The notes under the pieces: model-generated | What the model saw: only the letters and a program-made list of their open reading frames with translations | The model's database searches: none | What the model was told of the DNA's origin: nothing | Source of the DNA: Planctomycetota bacterium | GTDB taxonomy: Bacteria; Planctomycetota; Phycisphaerae; UBA1845; PWPN01 | Length of the DNA: 5,339 bases | Assembly (NCBI GenBank): GCA_016209665.1 | Contig: JACQVT010000340.1 | Coordinates: 1 to 5,339 of the forward strand | Reading direction: 5' to 3' | Program-made: the position numbers and the translations under genes | In this document: one piece after another, positions 1 through 5,339 of the stretch | Position numbering within the stretch: position 1 is the first letter of the stretch | Layout of the letters: each line of letters starts with the position of its first letter

Positions 1-1194
1 CGCCTCGTCCGTGCCGGGGCCGGCATCCTCACCCGCCTCGACAAGATAGATGCGATCGCCGGCGCCCAGGTGGTCGAAGGTGGCCTTGGCCCGGTTGAAC
101 TCCCGGTTGGCGCAGTCGAGCGGCGGCGTTGCCAGCGCGCCGGGAGCCGCCTCGTGGTGACCCTCGAGCTTGGGCGGCCCGGGGACCTCGGGTCCGCGGC
201 CGGCCTCCACAATCAGCGCCCGGGGAGCGATCAGGCCGGCGATGTCCGCGTCGCCGAACTCGGTCAGCAGCGACCAGACGTTGCGGTACACCGGCTCCTG
301 CCAGATGAACTGCCGCGAGCGGAAATAGCCGCTGACCGCGGTCGCGTCGATCCGGCTGCTGAGGGCTCCGTCATAAAGCGCGATCAGCCCGCCCTCGCCG
401 TAGCCGAACACACCGATGGGAGTGCGTCGCGACGATGGTGCGGCCCGAGCCGCCTCGCCGGCGAACCAGTCGACCGCGGCCAGCACCTTCTGCACCTCGT
501 AACCGATGATGTGCCGGCCGACCTCGTAGCTCATGCGGTAGATCCACTCACGGTGCGTCTGGTTGGTCATCCGCAGCCGGGGGTTGCCCGACCATTCGCA
601 CGAGCGGTCGAGCAGCACGGGCACGATCACGCGGCAGCCGTTCTCAGCCAGCCGCCGGGCGAACTGGGACTCAGTCGGCAGACCGGCAGTAAGGCCGGCC
701 AGCATTTCGGGCGTCTGATCCGCGTCGGGAATCGCGACGACGCACGCGGCGGCCGGGGCCTTGGGCTCCAGCAGCAGGCCCTCGCCGTCCACGCCGGGCA
801 GCACCGGCCAACGCACGGCCAGAACGGCGTAGGCGTCGGTCTCGGCCACCGTCGCCGGCGTATCCGTCGTGCCGACGAGTTCCATCTCGGTGGGGGCGAT
901 CCGCTCGTCGACCGCGCCGATGATCCGGGCGAGGCGCAGCCGGTTCGGTACGATCGAGCGGATGTAGCTTTCAGCGGAGGAGTAGTCCGGGTGCCAAAGC
1001 GACGGGCGGCGATCGGCCGCGGCCGCCAGCTCGCGGTCGAGGTACCGTCCGATGCCGGCAACCATTTCGGCGGCGAGATCGCCCTGGCCGGTCAACGCCG
1101 CGGTGTCCGGCAGAATCTCGGGGGCCGGCGCGTCGGAACCCGCGAACGCGGCGGACGCCATGCCCACCGCAACGACAACCGTCACCATTCTCAT
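1..1194 (-). CDS. Secreted alpha/beta-hydrolase-fold protein (acetyl-xylan-esterase/dienelactone-hydrolase-like), 3' end cut by window edge
   Basis: The frame stays open for 398 codons from the ATG at 1194 to base 1, so the C-terminus lies outside the window. Residues 1-18 form a signal peptide: Arg at position 2, a hydrophobic stretch (VTVVVAVGMASAAFA) and an AFA cleavage site. The mature protein should therefore be extracytoplasmic. The central part looks like the large planctomycete hydrolases related to acetyl xylan esterases: a strand CVVAIPDAD (151-159), a YRMSYEVGRHIIGYEVQ segment (219-235), then GVFGYGEGG (261-269) at the place of the nucleophile elbow, and a later strand LIAPRALIVEAG (321-332). 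The elbow reads G-Y-G-E-G, so Gly266 replaces the usual Ser; activity is uncertain. The catalytic acid and His cannot be assigned safely. The start is supported by GGAG (1203-1206) 8 nt upstream and by overlap with the preceding gene's stop. The fold is fairly sure, the substrate unknown. Confidence 0.75.
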   Translation of the reverse strand, partial: MRMVTVVVAVGMASAAFAGSDAPAPEILPDTAALTGQGDLAAEMVAGIGRYLDRELAAAADRRPSLWHPDYSSAESYIRSIVPNRLRLARIIGAVDERIAPTEMELVGTTDTPATVAETDAYAVLAVRWPVLPGVDGEGLLLEPKAPAAACVVAIPDADQTPEMLAGLTAGLPTESQFARRLAENGCRVIVPVLLDRSCEWSGNPRLRMTNQTHREWIYRMSYEVGRHIIGYEVQKVLAAVDWFAGEAARAAPSSRRTPIGVFGYGEGGLIALYDGALSSRIDATAVSGYFRSRQFIWQEPVYRNVWSLLTEFGDADIAGLIAPRALIVEAGRGPEVPGPPKLEGHHEAAPGALATPPLDCANREFNRAKATFDHLGAGDRIYLVEAGEDAGPGTDEA

Positions 1195-1206
1195 CACACG
1201 GTCTCC
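1192..1206 (-). promoter_or_regulatory. Translational coupling site: GGAG ribosome binding site plus TGATG stop/start overlap
   Basis: Read on the minus strand, GGAG (1206-1203) lies inside the last codons of the oxidoreductase. Eight bases later comes TGATG, in which the oxidoreductase stop (1196-1194) and the hydrolase start (1194-1192) share one base. This arrangement favours re-initiation by the same ribosomes, so the two exported proteins are probably made in linked amounts. A second in-frame ATG at 1188 would change the signal peptide by only two residues. Confidence 0.75.
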
Positions 1207-2561
1207 GACACGCGCCAGGGGTCGCGGTAGGTGCGCTTGCAGCAGGTATTCGCCTCGGCATCGCCGACGAACGTCTCGGTGGCGTGGTCGAACGTCAGTT
1301 TCCGCCCGCCCAGCCGATACGAGATGTTGGCCATGAGGGCGAGCAGGGTCGAGCGATGCCCTTCCTCGATGTCGGCGTTGGGCCTCCCGCCCGTCCGCAC
1401 GCACTCCAAGAAGTTCCCGATGTGCGGGCCGTGGGGATGCGGTCCGTTGCCGCTGCCCATGAGCTTGTTGTCGACACCCCACGCTTGCCAGCCGCCGCCG
1501 TGCCGCTCGAAGTACATCATGCCCTTGGTGCCCTGGATCTCGACCATCGTGGCGTTGAACGGCCAGTCGGGGAACTCGTCGGTGTCGCGGAGCATCCAGT
1601 CCATCTTCTTCATCTGCGGCGTCCACAATGCCAGCTCAAAGTGCATCAGGCAGTCCCCGAAGTCCCACGTGGCAAGCTGCGTGTCCGGCGTCTGCTTGGC
1701 GTCCTTGCCGGCGAGGATGCCCCCGCTGGAATAGACCGTCTTTGGGAAGTCCTTGCCGACGAGGTACCGGGCGATGTCGATCTGGTGGATGCCGTCGTTG
1801 ATGATGTCGCCGCCGGAGTAGTCCCAGACCCAGTGCCAGTTATAGTGGAACCGGCCGGCGTTGAAGGGCCGCAGGGGTGCGGGCCCGACCCACGCGTCGT
1901 AGTCGACGCCCGGCGGGGGGGTGCCGTCCTCCCGGACCGGCACCGGCTCGACCAGCTTCATGTTGCGGACGCGGACCAGGTGCACGTCGCCGAGCTTGCC
2001 GTCGGTGATGAACTTGCGGGCCTCGAAGGTGTAGGGGCCGCTGCGGGTCTGGGTGCCGAGCTGCACCACGCGGTTGTACTTGCGGGCCGCCTCGACCATC
2101 TTGCGCCCCTCCCACATGCTGTGCGACGCCGGCTTCTCGCAGTAGACGTGCTTGCCCGCCTGGCAGGCGAGGACGGTGCCCAGGGCGTGCCAGTGGTCGG
2201 GCGTGGAGTTGAAGATCGCGTCGATGTCCTTGTCGGTGAGCATCTCGCGGAAATCGCTGAACGTCTTGGGCTTGCGGCCCGTGGCGGCCTCGACCTTGTT
2301 GGCGGCGTTGTTCAACCGCGACTTGTCCACGTCGCACACGCAGGCGATCTCGGCGTCGGGCCGTTTGACGAGGTCCTCGGTGATCAGCCAGGTGCCCCGG
2401 CCGCCCGTGCCCATCATACCGACCACGATCTTGGAGTTCGCCGAGACCGGCCGGCCGGCCGCCGACTGAGCGGTCGCTCGGGACGCCCCCGCGACGACGG
2501 CGGCGGTGGCTGCGGAATAACCGAGAAAATCGCGACGTCTGATGTGCTTGGCCTTGCCCAT
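1194..2561 (-). CDS. Tat-exported Gfo/Idh/MocA family NAD(P)-dependent oxidoreductase
   Basis: A 455-residue protein. The N-terminus (MGKAKHIRRRDFLG, then a hydrophobic AATAAVVAGA run and ATA cleavage site near residue 31) is a twin-arginine signal, so it is probably exported folded with bound cofactor. The Rossmann domain follows, with dinucleotide loop GTGGRG (51-56), acidic strand end CDVD (76-79) and the hallmark EKP (142-144, Lys143). The C-terminal domain holds SGGDIINDGIHQID (249-262), where His259 and Asp262 match the family's catalytic H-x-x-D. The closing GGRPNADIEEGHRST block (391-404) is common in planctomycete members. Such enzymes oxidise or reduce sugars, inositols or amino sugars; the substrate here is unknown. 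The start at 2561 is preferred over ATG 2594 because GGGAGG lies 5 nt upstream and the Tat motif then sits at the N-terminus. It is first gene of a leftward pair, its TGA overlapping the next ATG. Confidence 0.92.
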   Translation of the reverse strand: MGKAKHIRRRDFLGYSAATAAVVAGASRATAQSAAGRPVSANSKIVVGMMGTGGRGTWLITEDLVKRPDAEIACVCDVDKSRLNNAANKVEAATGRKPKTFSDFREMLTDKDIDAIFNSTPDHWHALGTVLACQAGKHVYCEKPASHSMWEGRKMVEAARKYNRVVQLGTQTRSGPYTFEARKFITDGKLGDVHLVRVRNMKLVEPVPVREDGTPPPGVDYDAWVGPAPLRPFNAGRFHYNWHWVWDYSGGDIINDGIHQIDIARYLVGKDFPKTVYSSGGILAGKDAKQTPDTQLATWDFGDCLMHFELALWTPQMKKMDWMLRDTDEFPDWPFNATMVEIQGTKGMMYFERHGGGWQAWGVDNKLMGSGNGPHPHGPHIGNFLECVRTGGRPNADIEEGHRSTLLALMANISYRLGGRKLTFDHATETFVGDAEANTCCKRTYRDPWRVSETV

Positions 2562-2566
2562 GTGAT

Positions 2567-2572
2567 CCTCCC
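2567..2572 (-). promoter_or_regulatory. Ribosome binding site of the Gfo/Idh/MocA gene
   Basis: Minus-strand GGGAGG ends 5 nt before the ATG at 2561. It decides the start in favour of the Tat-signal version rather than the 11-residue-longer reading from 2594, which has no comparable site and would bury the Tat motif deeper in the protein. Confidence 0.75.
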
Positions 2573-2608
2573 GTAGACGGTGCCAGGGTTGCATCGAGAC
2601 CGGTGGTT

Positions 2609-2637
2609 ATGCTAATCGTGTGGCCCAGGGATGACAA
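2609..2637 (-). promoter_or_regulatory. Candidate sigma-70-type promoter for the leftward oxidoreductase-hydrolase operon
   Basis: On the minus strand, TTGTCA (2637-2632, five of six matches to TTGACA) is followed by exactly 17 nt and then TAGCAT (2614-2609, four of six matches to TATAAT). Transcription would begin near 2602, giving a leader of about 40 nt that contains the ribosome binding site. Spacing and position are good, but the -10 box is mediocre and promoter consensus in the presumed host group is poorly defined, so this is a sequence-based guess. Confidence 0.4.
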
Positions 2638-2645
2638 CACCACTC

Positions 2646-2705
2646 AACGAGTCGCGGGGCTTGTCCCCGCGCATCTTAGCGCGGCGATAAACGCCGCGGC
2701 TCGTT
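2646..2705. repeat. Compact nested inverted-repeat element (outer stem enclosing two GC hairpins; possible three-way junction)
   Basis: AACGAG (2646-2651) is perfectly complementary to CTCGTT (2700-2705). Between these arms lie two perfect 7-bp hairpins: CGCGGGG/CCCCGCG (2653-2659 with 2665-2671, loop CTTGT) and CGCGGCG/CGCCGCG (2680-2686 with 2692-2698, loop ATAAA). Only one base separates the outer stem from each hairpin on the outside, and 8 nt separate the hairpins. The whole could fold as a three-way junction in RNA or extrude from DNA. It sits between the divergent genes, 32 nt before the rightward start. Neither hairpin is followed by a T-run, so it does not resemble an intrinsic terminator. 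It could be a dispersed palindromic repeat, an operator region or a leader RNA structure; the sequence alone does not decide. Confidence 0.6.
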
Positions 2706-2710
2706 ACAAT
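2705..2710 (+). promoter_or_regulatory. Weak candidate -10 box for the rightward operon
   Basis: TACAAT matches TATAAT at five of six positions and lies 27 nt before the ATG at 2738, which would give a short leader of roughly 20 nt. No -35-like hexamer occurs 16-18 nt upstream; that stretch is the GC-rich second hairpin. If this box is used, the nested inverted repeat would act as DNA upstream of the transcript rather than as RNA. Confidence 0.2.
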
Positions 2711-2737
2711 GAGCCCCGACAGGCGGGACGACCAGGA

Positions 2738-3697
2738 ATGAAGATCGCGGTCATCGGTTCCGGTGCGGTGGGATGTTTCTACGGCGCCCGGCTCGTCCAG
2801 TGCGGGCACGAGGTGCATTTCCTGATGCGCCGCGACCTCGAGGCCGTCCGCCGCAACGGCCTGCGGATCAAGAGCGTGGACGGCGATTTTTACCTGCCCC
2901 AGGTCCACGCCCACGGCGATCCGCGCGAGATCGGTCCGGTCAACCTGGTACTGTGCGCCCTGAAGGCCACGGCCATGGATGCCGCCGAGGCCCTCGTGCG
3001 GCCGTGCGTCGGTCCCCGCACCCGCATCATCGCGATGATCAACGGCCTGGGCATCGAGGAGCAGTTCGCCCAGTGGTTCGATCCCTGGCGGGTGTTCGGC
3101 GGGATGGCGTTCGTGTGCATCAACCGGGGCCGGCCGGGCGTTGTCCATCACTACGGCTATGGCCGGGTTGCCTTCGGCCACCTGCTCGACGACCTCCCGC
3201 AGGTCGAGGAGATCGCCCGCCTCTTCGCCGACGCGGGCTTGGAATCGCAGGTGCGCCCGTCGCTGCGCCAAGCCCGTTGGGAGAAACTGATGTGGAACAT
3301 CCCGTTCAGCACCCTGACGGTCAGCGCGGGCGGCGTAACCACGCAGGAGATCATCGACGACGCCGGCCTGAACGAGATGGCCCGGCGCCTGATTTTCGAG
3401 ACCGGCCACGCCGGCAACGCCGACGGCTGCCATATCGAGGTCGAAACGATGCTTCGCAAGATGATGGCCAACACGGCCACCATGGGCGGCTACCGGCCCT
3501 CGATGCTGGTGGACTACGAGAACAAACTGCCGCTGGAGGTCGAGGCCATTCTGGGCGAACCCGTCCGCCGGGCCCACCGACTGAACTTCCCCGTGCCCAC
3601 CATCGAAGCCCAGTACTGGCTGGTGTCGTTCCTGGATAAGCTGAATCGGGGCATGATCGGAACGCGGGCGGCAGACGAGATCATGGATGATCAATGA
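2738..3697 (+). CDS. panE: Ketopantoate reductase family protein (2-dehydropantoate 2-reductase, PanE/ApbA)
   Basis: A 319-residue cytoplasmic protein, close to the usual size (about 300). In pantothenate and CoA synthesis PanE reduces 2-dehydropantoate to pantoate with NADPH. The N-terminal Rossmann loop is GSGAVG (7-12). LCALKA (72-77) carries Lys76, and INGLG (101-105) carries Asn102, positions that match the nucleotide and substrate site of E. coli PanE. In the helical C-terminal domain, WEKLMWN (181-187) supplies the catalytic Lys183 and Asn187, SMLVD (255-259) the substrate loop, and LPLEVEAILG (264-273) the conserved Glu267. All key residues are present, so it should be an active reductase. 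The start at 2738 is chosen because the nucleotide-binding strand begins right there; the frame stays open 45 codons further upstream, across the structured intergenic DNA, which is unlikely to be coding. No panB or panC is nearby, so another 2-oxoacid substrate is possible. It probably leads the operon with truD. Confidence 0.87.
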   Translation: MKIAVIGSGAVGCFYGARLVQCGHEVHFLMRRDLEAVRRNGLRIKSVDGDFYLPQVHAHGDPREIGPVNLVLCALKATAMDAAEALVRPCVGPRTRIIAMINGLGIEEQFAQWFDPWRVFGGMAFVCINRGRPGVVHHYGYGRVAFGHLLDDLPQVEEIARLFADAGLESQVRPSLRQARWEKLMWNIPFSTLTVSAGGVTTQEIIDDAGLNEMARRLIFETGHAGNADGCHIEVETMLRKMMANTATMGGYRPSMLVDYENKLPLEVEAILGEPVRRAHRLNFPVPTIEAQYWLVSFLDKLNRGMIGTRAADEIMDDQ

Positions 3698-3702
3698 CAG
3701 AC

Positions 3703-3710
3703 AGGGGGGA
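3703..3710 (+). promoter_or_regulatory. Ribosome binding site of truD
   Basis: AGGGGGGA lies 6 nt before the ATG at 3717. This strong site favours that start over the in-frame ATG at 3687, which lies inside the end of the upstream reductase gene and lacks a good site. Confidence 0.75.
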
Positions 3711-3716
3711 TCGCGC

Positions 3717-4976
3717 ATGCTGAGCGTGGATGAATTGCCCTACCTGACCGCGGCGATCCCCGGCGTGGGTGGGGTCATGAAGCAACGGCCGGCGGATTTC
3801 GTGGTCGAGGAGGTGCCGCTGTACGAGCCGGCGGGCAGCGGCACGCACGTGTTCTTCCGCGTCGAGAAACTGGGCCTGCCCACCGCCCAGGCCGTGCAGG
3901 AGATTGCCCGGACACTGGGCCGGCAGAAGCACGAGATCGGCTACGCGGGTCTCAAGGACGCCGACGCGGTCGCCCGCCAGACGTTCAGCCTCGAGCACGT
4001 GGACCCCGCGCGGATCGAGGCTCTGCAAGTGCCCGGCATCCGCGTGCTGGGCGTCTCGCGGCACACGAACAAGCTCAGGCTCGGCCACCACAAGGGCAAC
4101 CGGTTCATCATCAAGCTGCGCCAGGTGGATCCCGCCCGGGCGGGCGGCGTGCGGGCCATTCTCGACGTGCTCGTCCGGCGAGGCGTGCCCAACTATTTCG
4201 GCCCGCAGCGGTTCGGGATGAGGGGCGACACTTGGCAGACCGGCCGAGCCCTGGTGCGGCAGGACTTCGACGAGGCCCTCGCGGTCATGCTGGGCCGCGC
4301 GTCCGAGCGCGACCGCGGAGCCATCGCCGGGGCCCGTCGACTGTACGACGGGGGCGACTACGCCGCGGCCGCCGCGACCTGGCCCTACATGTTTCGCAAC
4401 GAACGGCGTGCCTGCCGGGAGATGGCCCGCACCGGTGGCCGGGCCCTCAAGGCCATCCGCGCCGTCGACCAGCAGGCCCGGCGCTTCTTCGTGTCGGCGT
4501 TCCAGTCCATGCTGTTCAACCAGATCGTCGCCCGGCGGATCGATGGGCTGGATCGCCTGCTGCCCGGCGACCTTGCCTGGCGCCACCCGCAGGGAGCGGT
4601 CTTCCGTGTCGAGGACGTGCTCCGCGAGCAGCCGAGGTGCGAGGCGTTCGAGATTTCGCCGACCGGCCCGCTGTTTGGCCACCGCATGACCGAGCCGGCG
4701 GGCGAGGCCGGCGGGATGGAGCGCGAGCTGCTCGAGCAGGAGGGCCTGATCGGCTGTGAGTGGCTCGAGGACGGCCGGCACCGCGCCCCCGGCGGCCGGC
4801 GGCCCCTGCGGTTCAAGCCCCATGACGCCGGCGTCGAGCAAGGCCGTGACGACGCCGGTGACTACATCCAGATCGCCTTCTTCCTCGAATCCGGTTGCTA
4901 CGCCACCACCGTCCTGCGCGAGATCTGCAAGACCGACTCGGGGATCATGGAACAGCCGACGGGAGCAATCCGGTGA
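3717..4976 (+). CDS. truD: tRNA pseudouridine(13) synthase TruD
   Basis: A 419-residue cytoplasmic enzyme that isomerises uridine 13 in the D-arm of certain tRNAs (tRNA-Glu in E. coli) to pseudouridine. The diagnostic catalytic segment GYAGLKDADAVARQ (75-88) contains catalytic Asp81, equivalent to E. coli Asp80. NYFGPQRFG (159-167) supplies Asn159 and Phe161, matching active-site Asn129 and Phe131 of E. coli. Other family blocks are HKGNRF (125-130), the FVSAFQSMLFN segment (258-268), ISPTGPLFG (313-321), and a C-terminal strand plus SGCYATTVLRE (392-402). The N-terminal MKQRPADFVVEEVP (21-34) is the usual opening. It is about 70 residues longer than the 349-residue E. coli protein, the extra length lying mostly between the NYFG motif and the C-terminus, in the TruD-specific insertion domain, with a short tail after residue 405. 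It starts 19 nt after the reductase stop and ends 13 nt before the next gene, so co-transcription is likely. Confidence 0.95.
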   Translation: MLSVDELPYLTAAIPGVGGVMKQRPADFVVEEVPLYEPAGSGTHVFFRVEKLGLPTAQAVQEIARTLGRQKHEIGYAGLKDADAVARQTFSLEHVDPARIEALQVPGIRVLGVSRHTNKLRLGHHKGNRFIIKLRQVDPARAGGVRAILDVLVRRGVPNYFGPQRFGMRGDTWQTGRALVRQDFDEALAVMLGRASERDRGAIAGARRLYDGGDYAAAAATWPYMFRNERRACREMARTGGRALKAIRAVDQQARRFFVSAFQSMLFNQIVARRIDGLDRLLPGDLAWRHPQGAVFRVEDVLREQPRCEAFEISPTGPLFGHRMTEPAGEAGGMERELLEQEGLIGCEWLEDGRHRAPGGRRPLRFKPHDAGVEQGRDDAGDYIQIAFFLESGCYATTVLREICKTDSGIMEQPTGAIR

Positions 4977-4989
4977 GAGAGAACAAATC

Positions 4990-5339
4990 ATGAATGTGTA
5001 CATCAGTGCGGATATGGAAGGCATCAGTGGAATCGCGGCCTGGCTCCAGGCGGACGAGACCGGGCGGGACTACGCGACCGCGCGGCTGTGGATGACCGAA
5101 GAGGTCAACGCCGCCGTCGAGGGGGCGATCCGCGGCGGGGCGACCGGCGTCCTGGTCAAGGATTCGCACGAGACCGGCGTCAACATCCTGCTCGACAAGC
5201 TGCACCCGGCCGCCGAGCTGATCACCGGCTGGGGGCCGCTGCGGAGCATGGTCGAGGGCGTGGACGACACCTTCGATGCCGTCATGCTGGTGGGCTACCA
5301 CGCTCGCGGGATGACGGTGGGGGGCACGCTGGCCCACAC
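4990..5339 (+). CDS. dppA: M55 family D-aminopeptidase (DppA-like), 3' end cut by window edge
   Basis: The first 116 residues are present; the rest lies past the right edge (family members are about 270 residues). The opening NVYISADMEGISG (2-14) is the M55 signature, with zinc ligands Asp8 and Glu10. KDSHETG (57-63) supplies His60, and LVGYHARG (100-107) supplies His104. All fall at the same numbers as in Bacillus subtilis DppA; the fifth ligand (Glu133 there) is outside the window. LHPAAELITG and SMVEGVDDTFD are further conserved blocks. DppA is a decameric zinc enzyme that releases N-terminal D-amino acids from short peptides such as D-Ala-D-Ala. No signal peptide is visible, so it is probably cytoplasmic and could recycle wall-derived peptides. 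The substrate is inferred from the family only. A purine-rich GAGAGA stretch begins just after the truD stop, about 7 nt before the ATG, and serves as a modest ribosome binding site. Confidence 0.92.
   Translation, partial: MNVYISADMEGISGIAAWLQADETGRDYATARLWMTEEVNAAVEGAIRGGATGVLVKDSHETGVNILLDKLHPAAELITGWGPLRSMVEGVDDTFDAVMLVGYHARGMTVGGTLAH

Noticed and set aside
70..1230. Long plus-strand open frame (386 codons) opposite the hydrolase gene
   Set aside because: It is a shadow of the minus-strand gene, produced by high GC at third codon positions. Its product is low-complexity and rich in Arg, Gly, Val and His, with no recognisable domain.
1284..2576. Plus-strand open frame (430 codons) opposite the Gfo/Idh/MocA gene
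   Set aside because: The opposite strand encodes a complete family with all motifs and a good ribosome binding site. This frame yields only repetitive Val, Asp, Ala and Gly-rich sequence.
2653..2698. Tandem GC hairpins as intrinsic terminators
   Set aside because: Neither stem is followed by a run of T on either strand, and both genes flanking the region point away from it, so no transcript needs to end there.
2603..2737. 45-codon N-terminal extension of the ketopantoate reductase
   Set aside because: The Rossmann nucleotide-binding strand normally begins at residue 1-2, which fits ATG 2738. The extension would translate the nested inverted repeat and has no family resemblance.
2612..3718. 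Minus-strand open frame (368 codons) opposite the ketopantoate reductase gene
   Set aside because: It is antisense to a clearly recognisable enzyme, has no motif of its own, and overlaps the structured intergenic element.
3681..5024. Minus-strand open frame (447 codons) opposite truD
   Set aside because: It spans two real plus-strand genes and their gap, has no recognisable domain, and has the composition expected of a GC-rich antisense frame.

Overview
This GC-rich window (mostly G or C at third codon positions) looks like a chromosomal fragment of a Planctomycetes-type bacterium, possibly from a metagenome assembly. That placement is an inference. It rests on a Tat-exported Gfo/Idh/MocA oxidoreductase starting with an RRRDFLG motif, paired with a secreted alpha/beta-hydrolase-like protein. 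This pairing and style of protein is typical of planctomycete genomes. No rRNA or other marker is present to prove it.

Layout: two transcription units diverge from a 176-bp intergenic region (2562-2737). Leftward (minus strand) runs a Tat-signal Gfo/Idh/MocA oxidoreductase (1194-2561). Its stop overlaps the start of a signal-peptide-bearing alpha/beta-hydrolase-fold protein that runs off the left edge (1-1194). Rightward (plus strand) run a ketopantoate-reductase family protein (2738-3697), tRNA pseudouridine-13 synthase TruD (3717-4976) and the first 116 residues of an M55-family D-aminopeptidase (4990 to the right edge). These three are separated by only 19 and 13 nt, so they are probably one operon. 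All five genes are intact within the window except for the two cut by its edges.

Function: the left pair is predicted to be exported and co-translated, which suggests a joint role in extracytoplasmic breakdown or modification of carbohydrates or their esters. No substrate can be named. The right-hand operon mixes cofactor or oxidoreductase metabolism, tRNA modification and peptide cleavage, with no obvious shared pathway.

The most unusual features are: (i) the hydrolase's nucleophile elbow reads GYGEG, with glycine where the catalytic serine should be; and (ii) a compact 60-nt element between the divergent genes, in which a perfect 6-bp outer stem encloses two perfect 7-bp GC hairpins. I found no CRISPR array, insertion sequence, tRNA or rRNA gene, or phage gene, and no clear evidence of a new multi-gene defence or mobile system.
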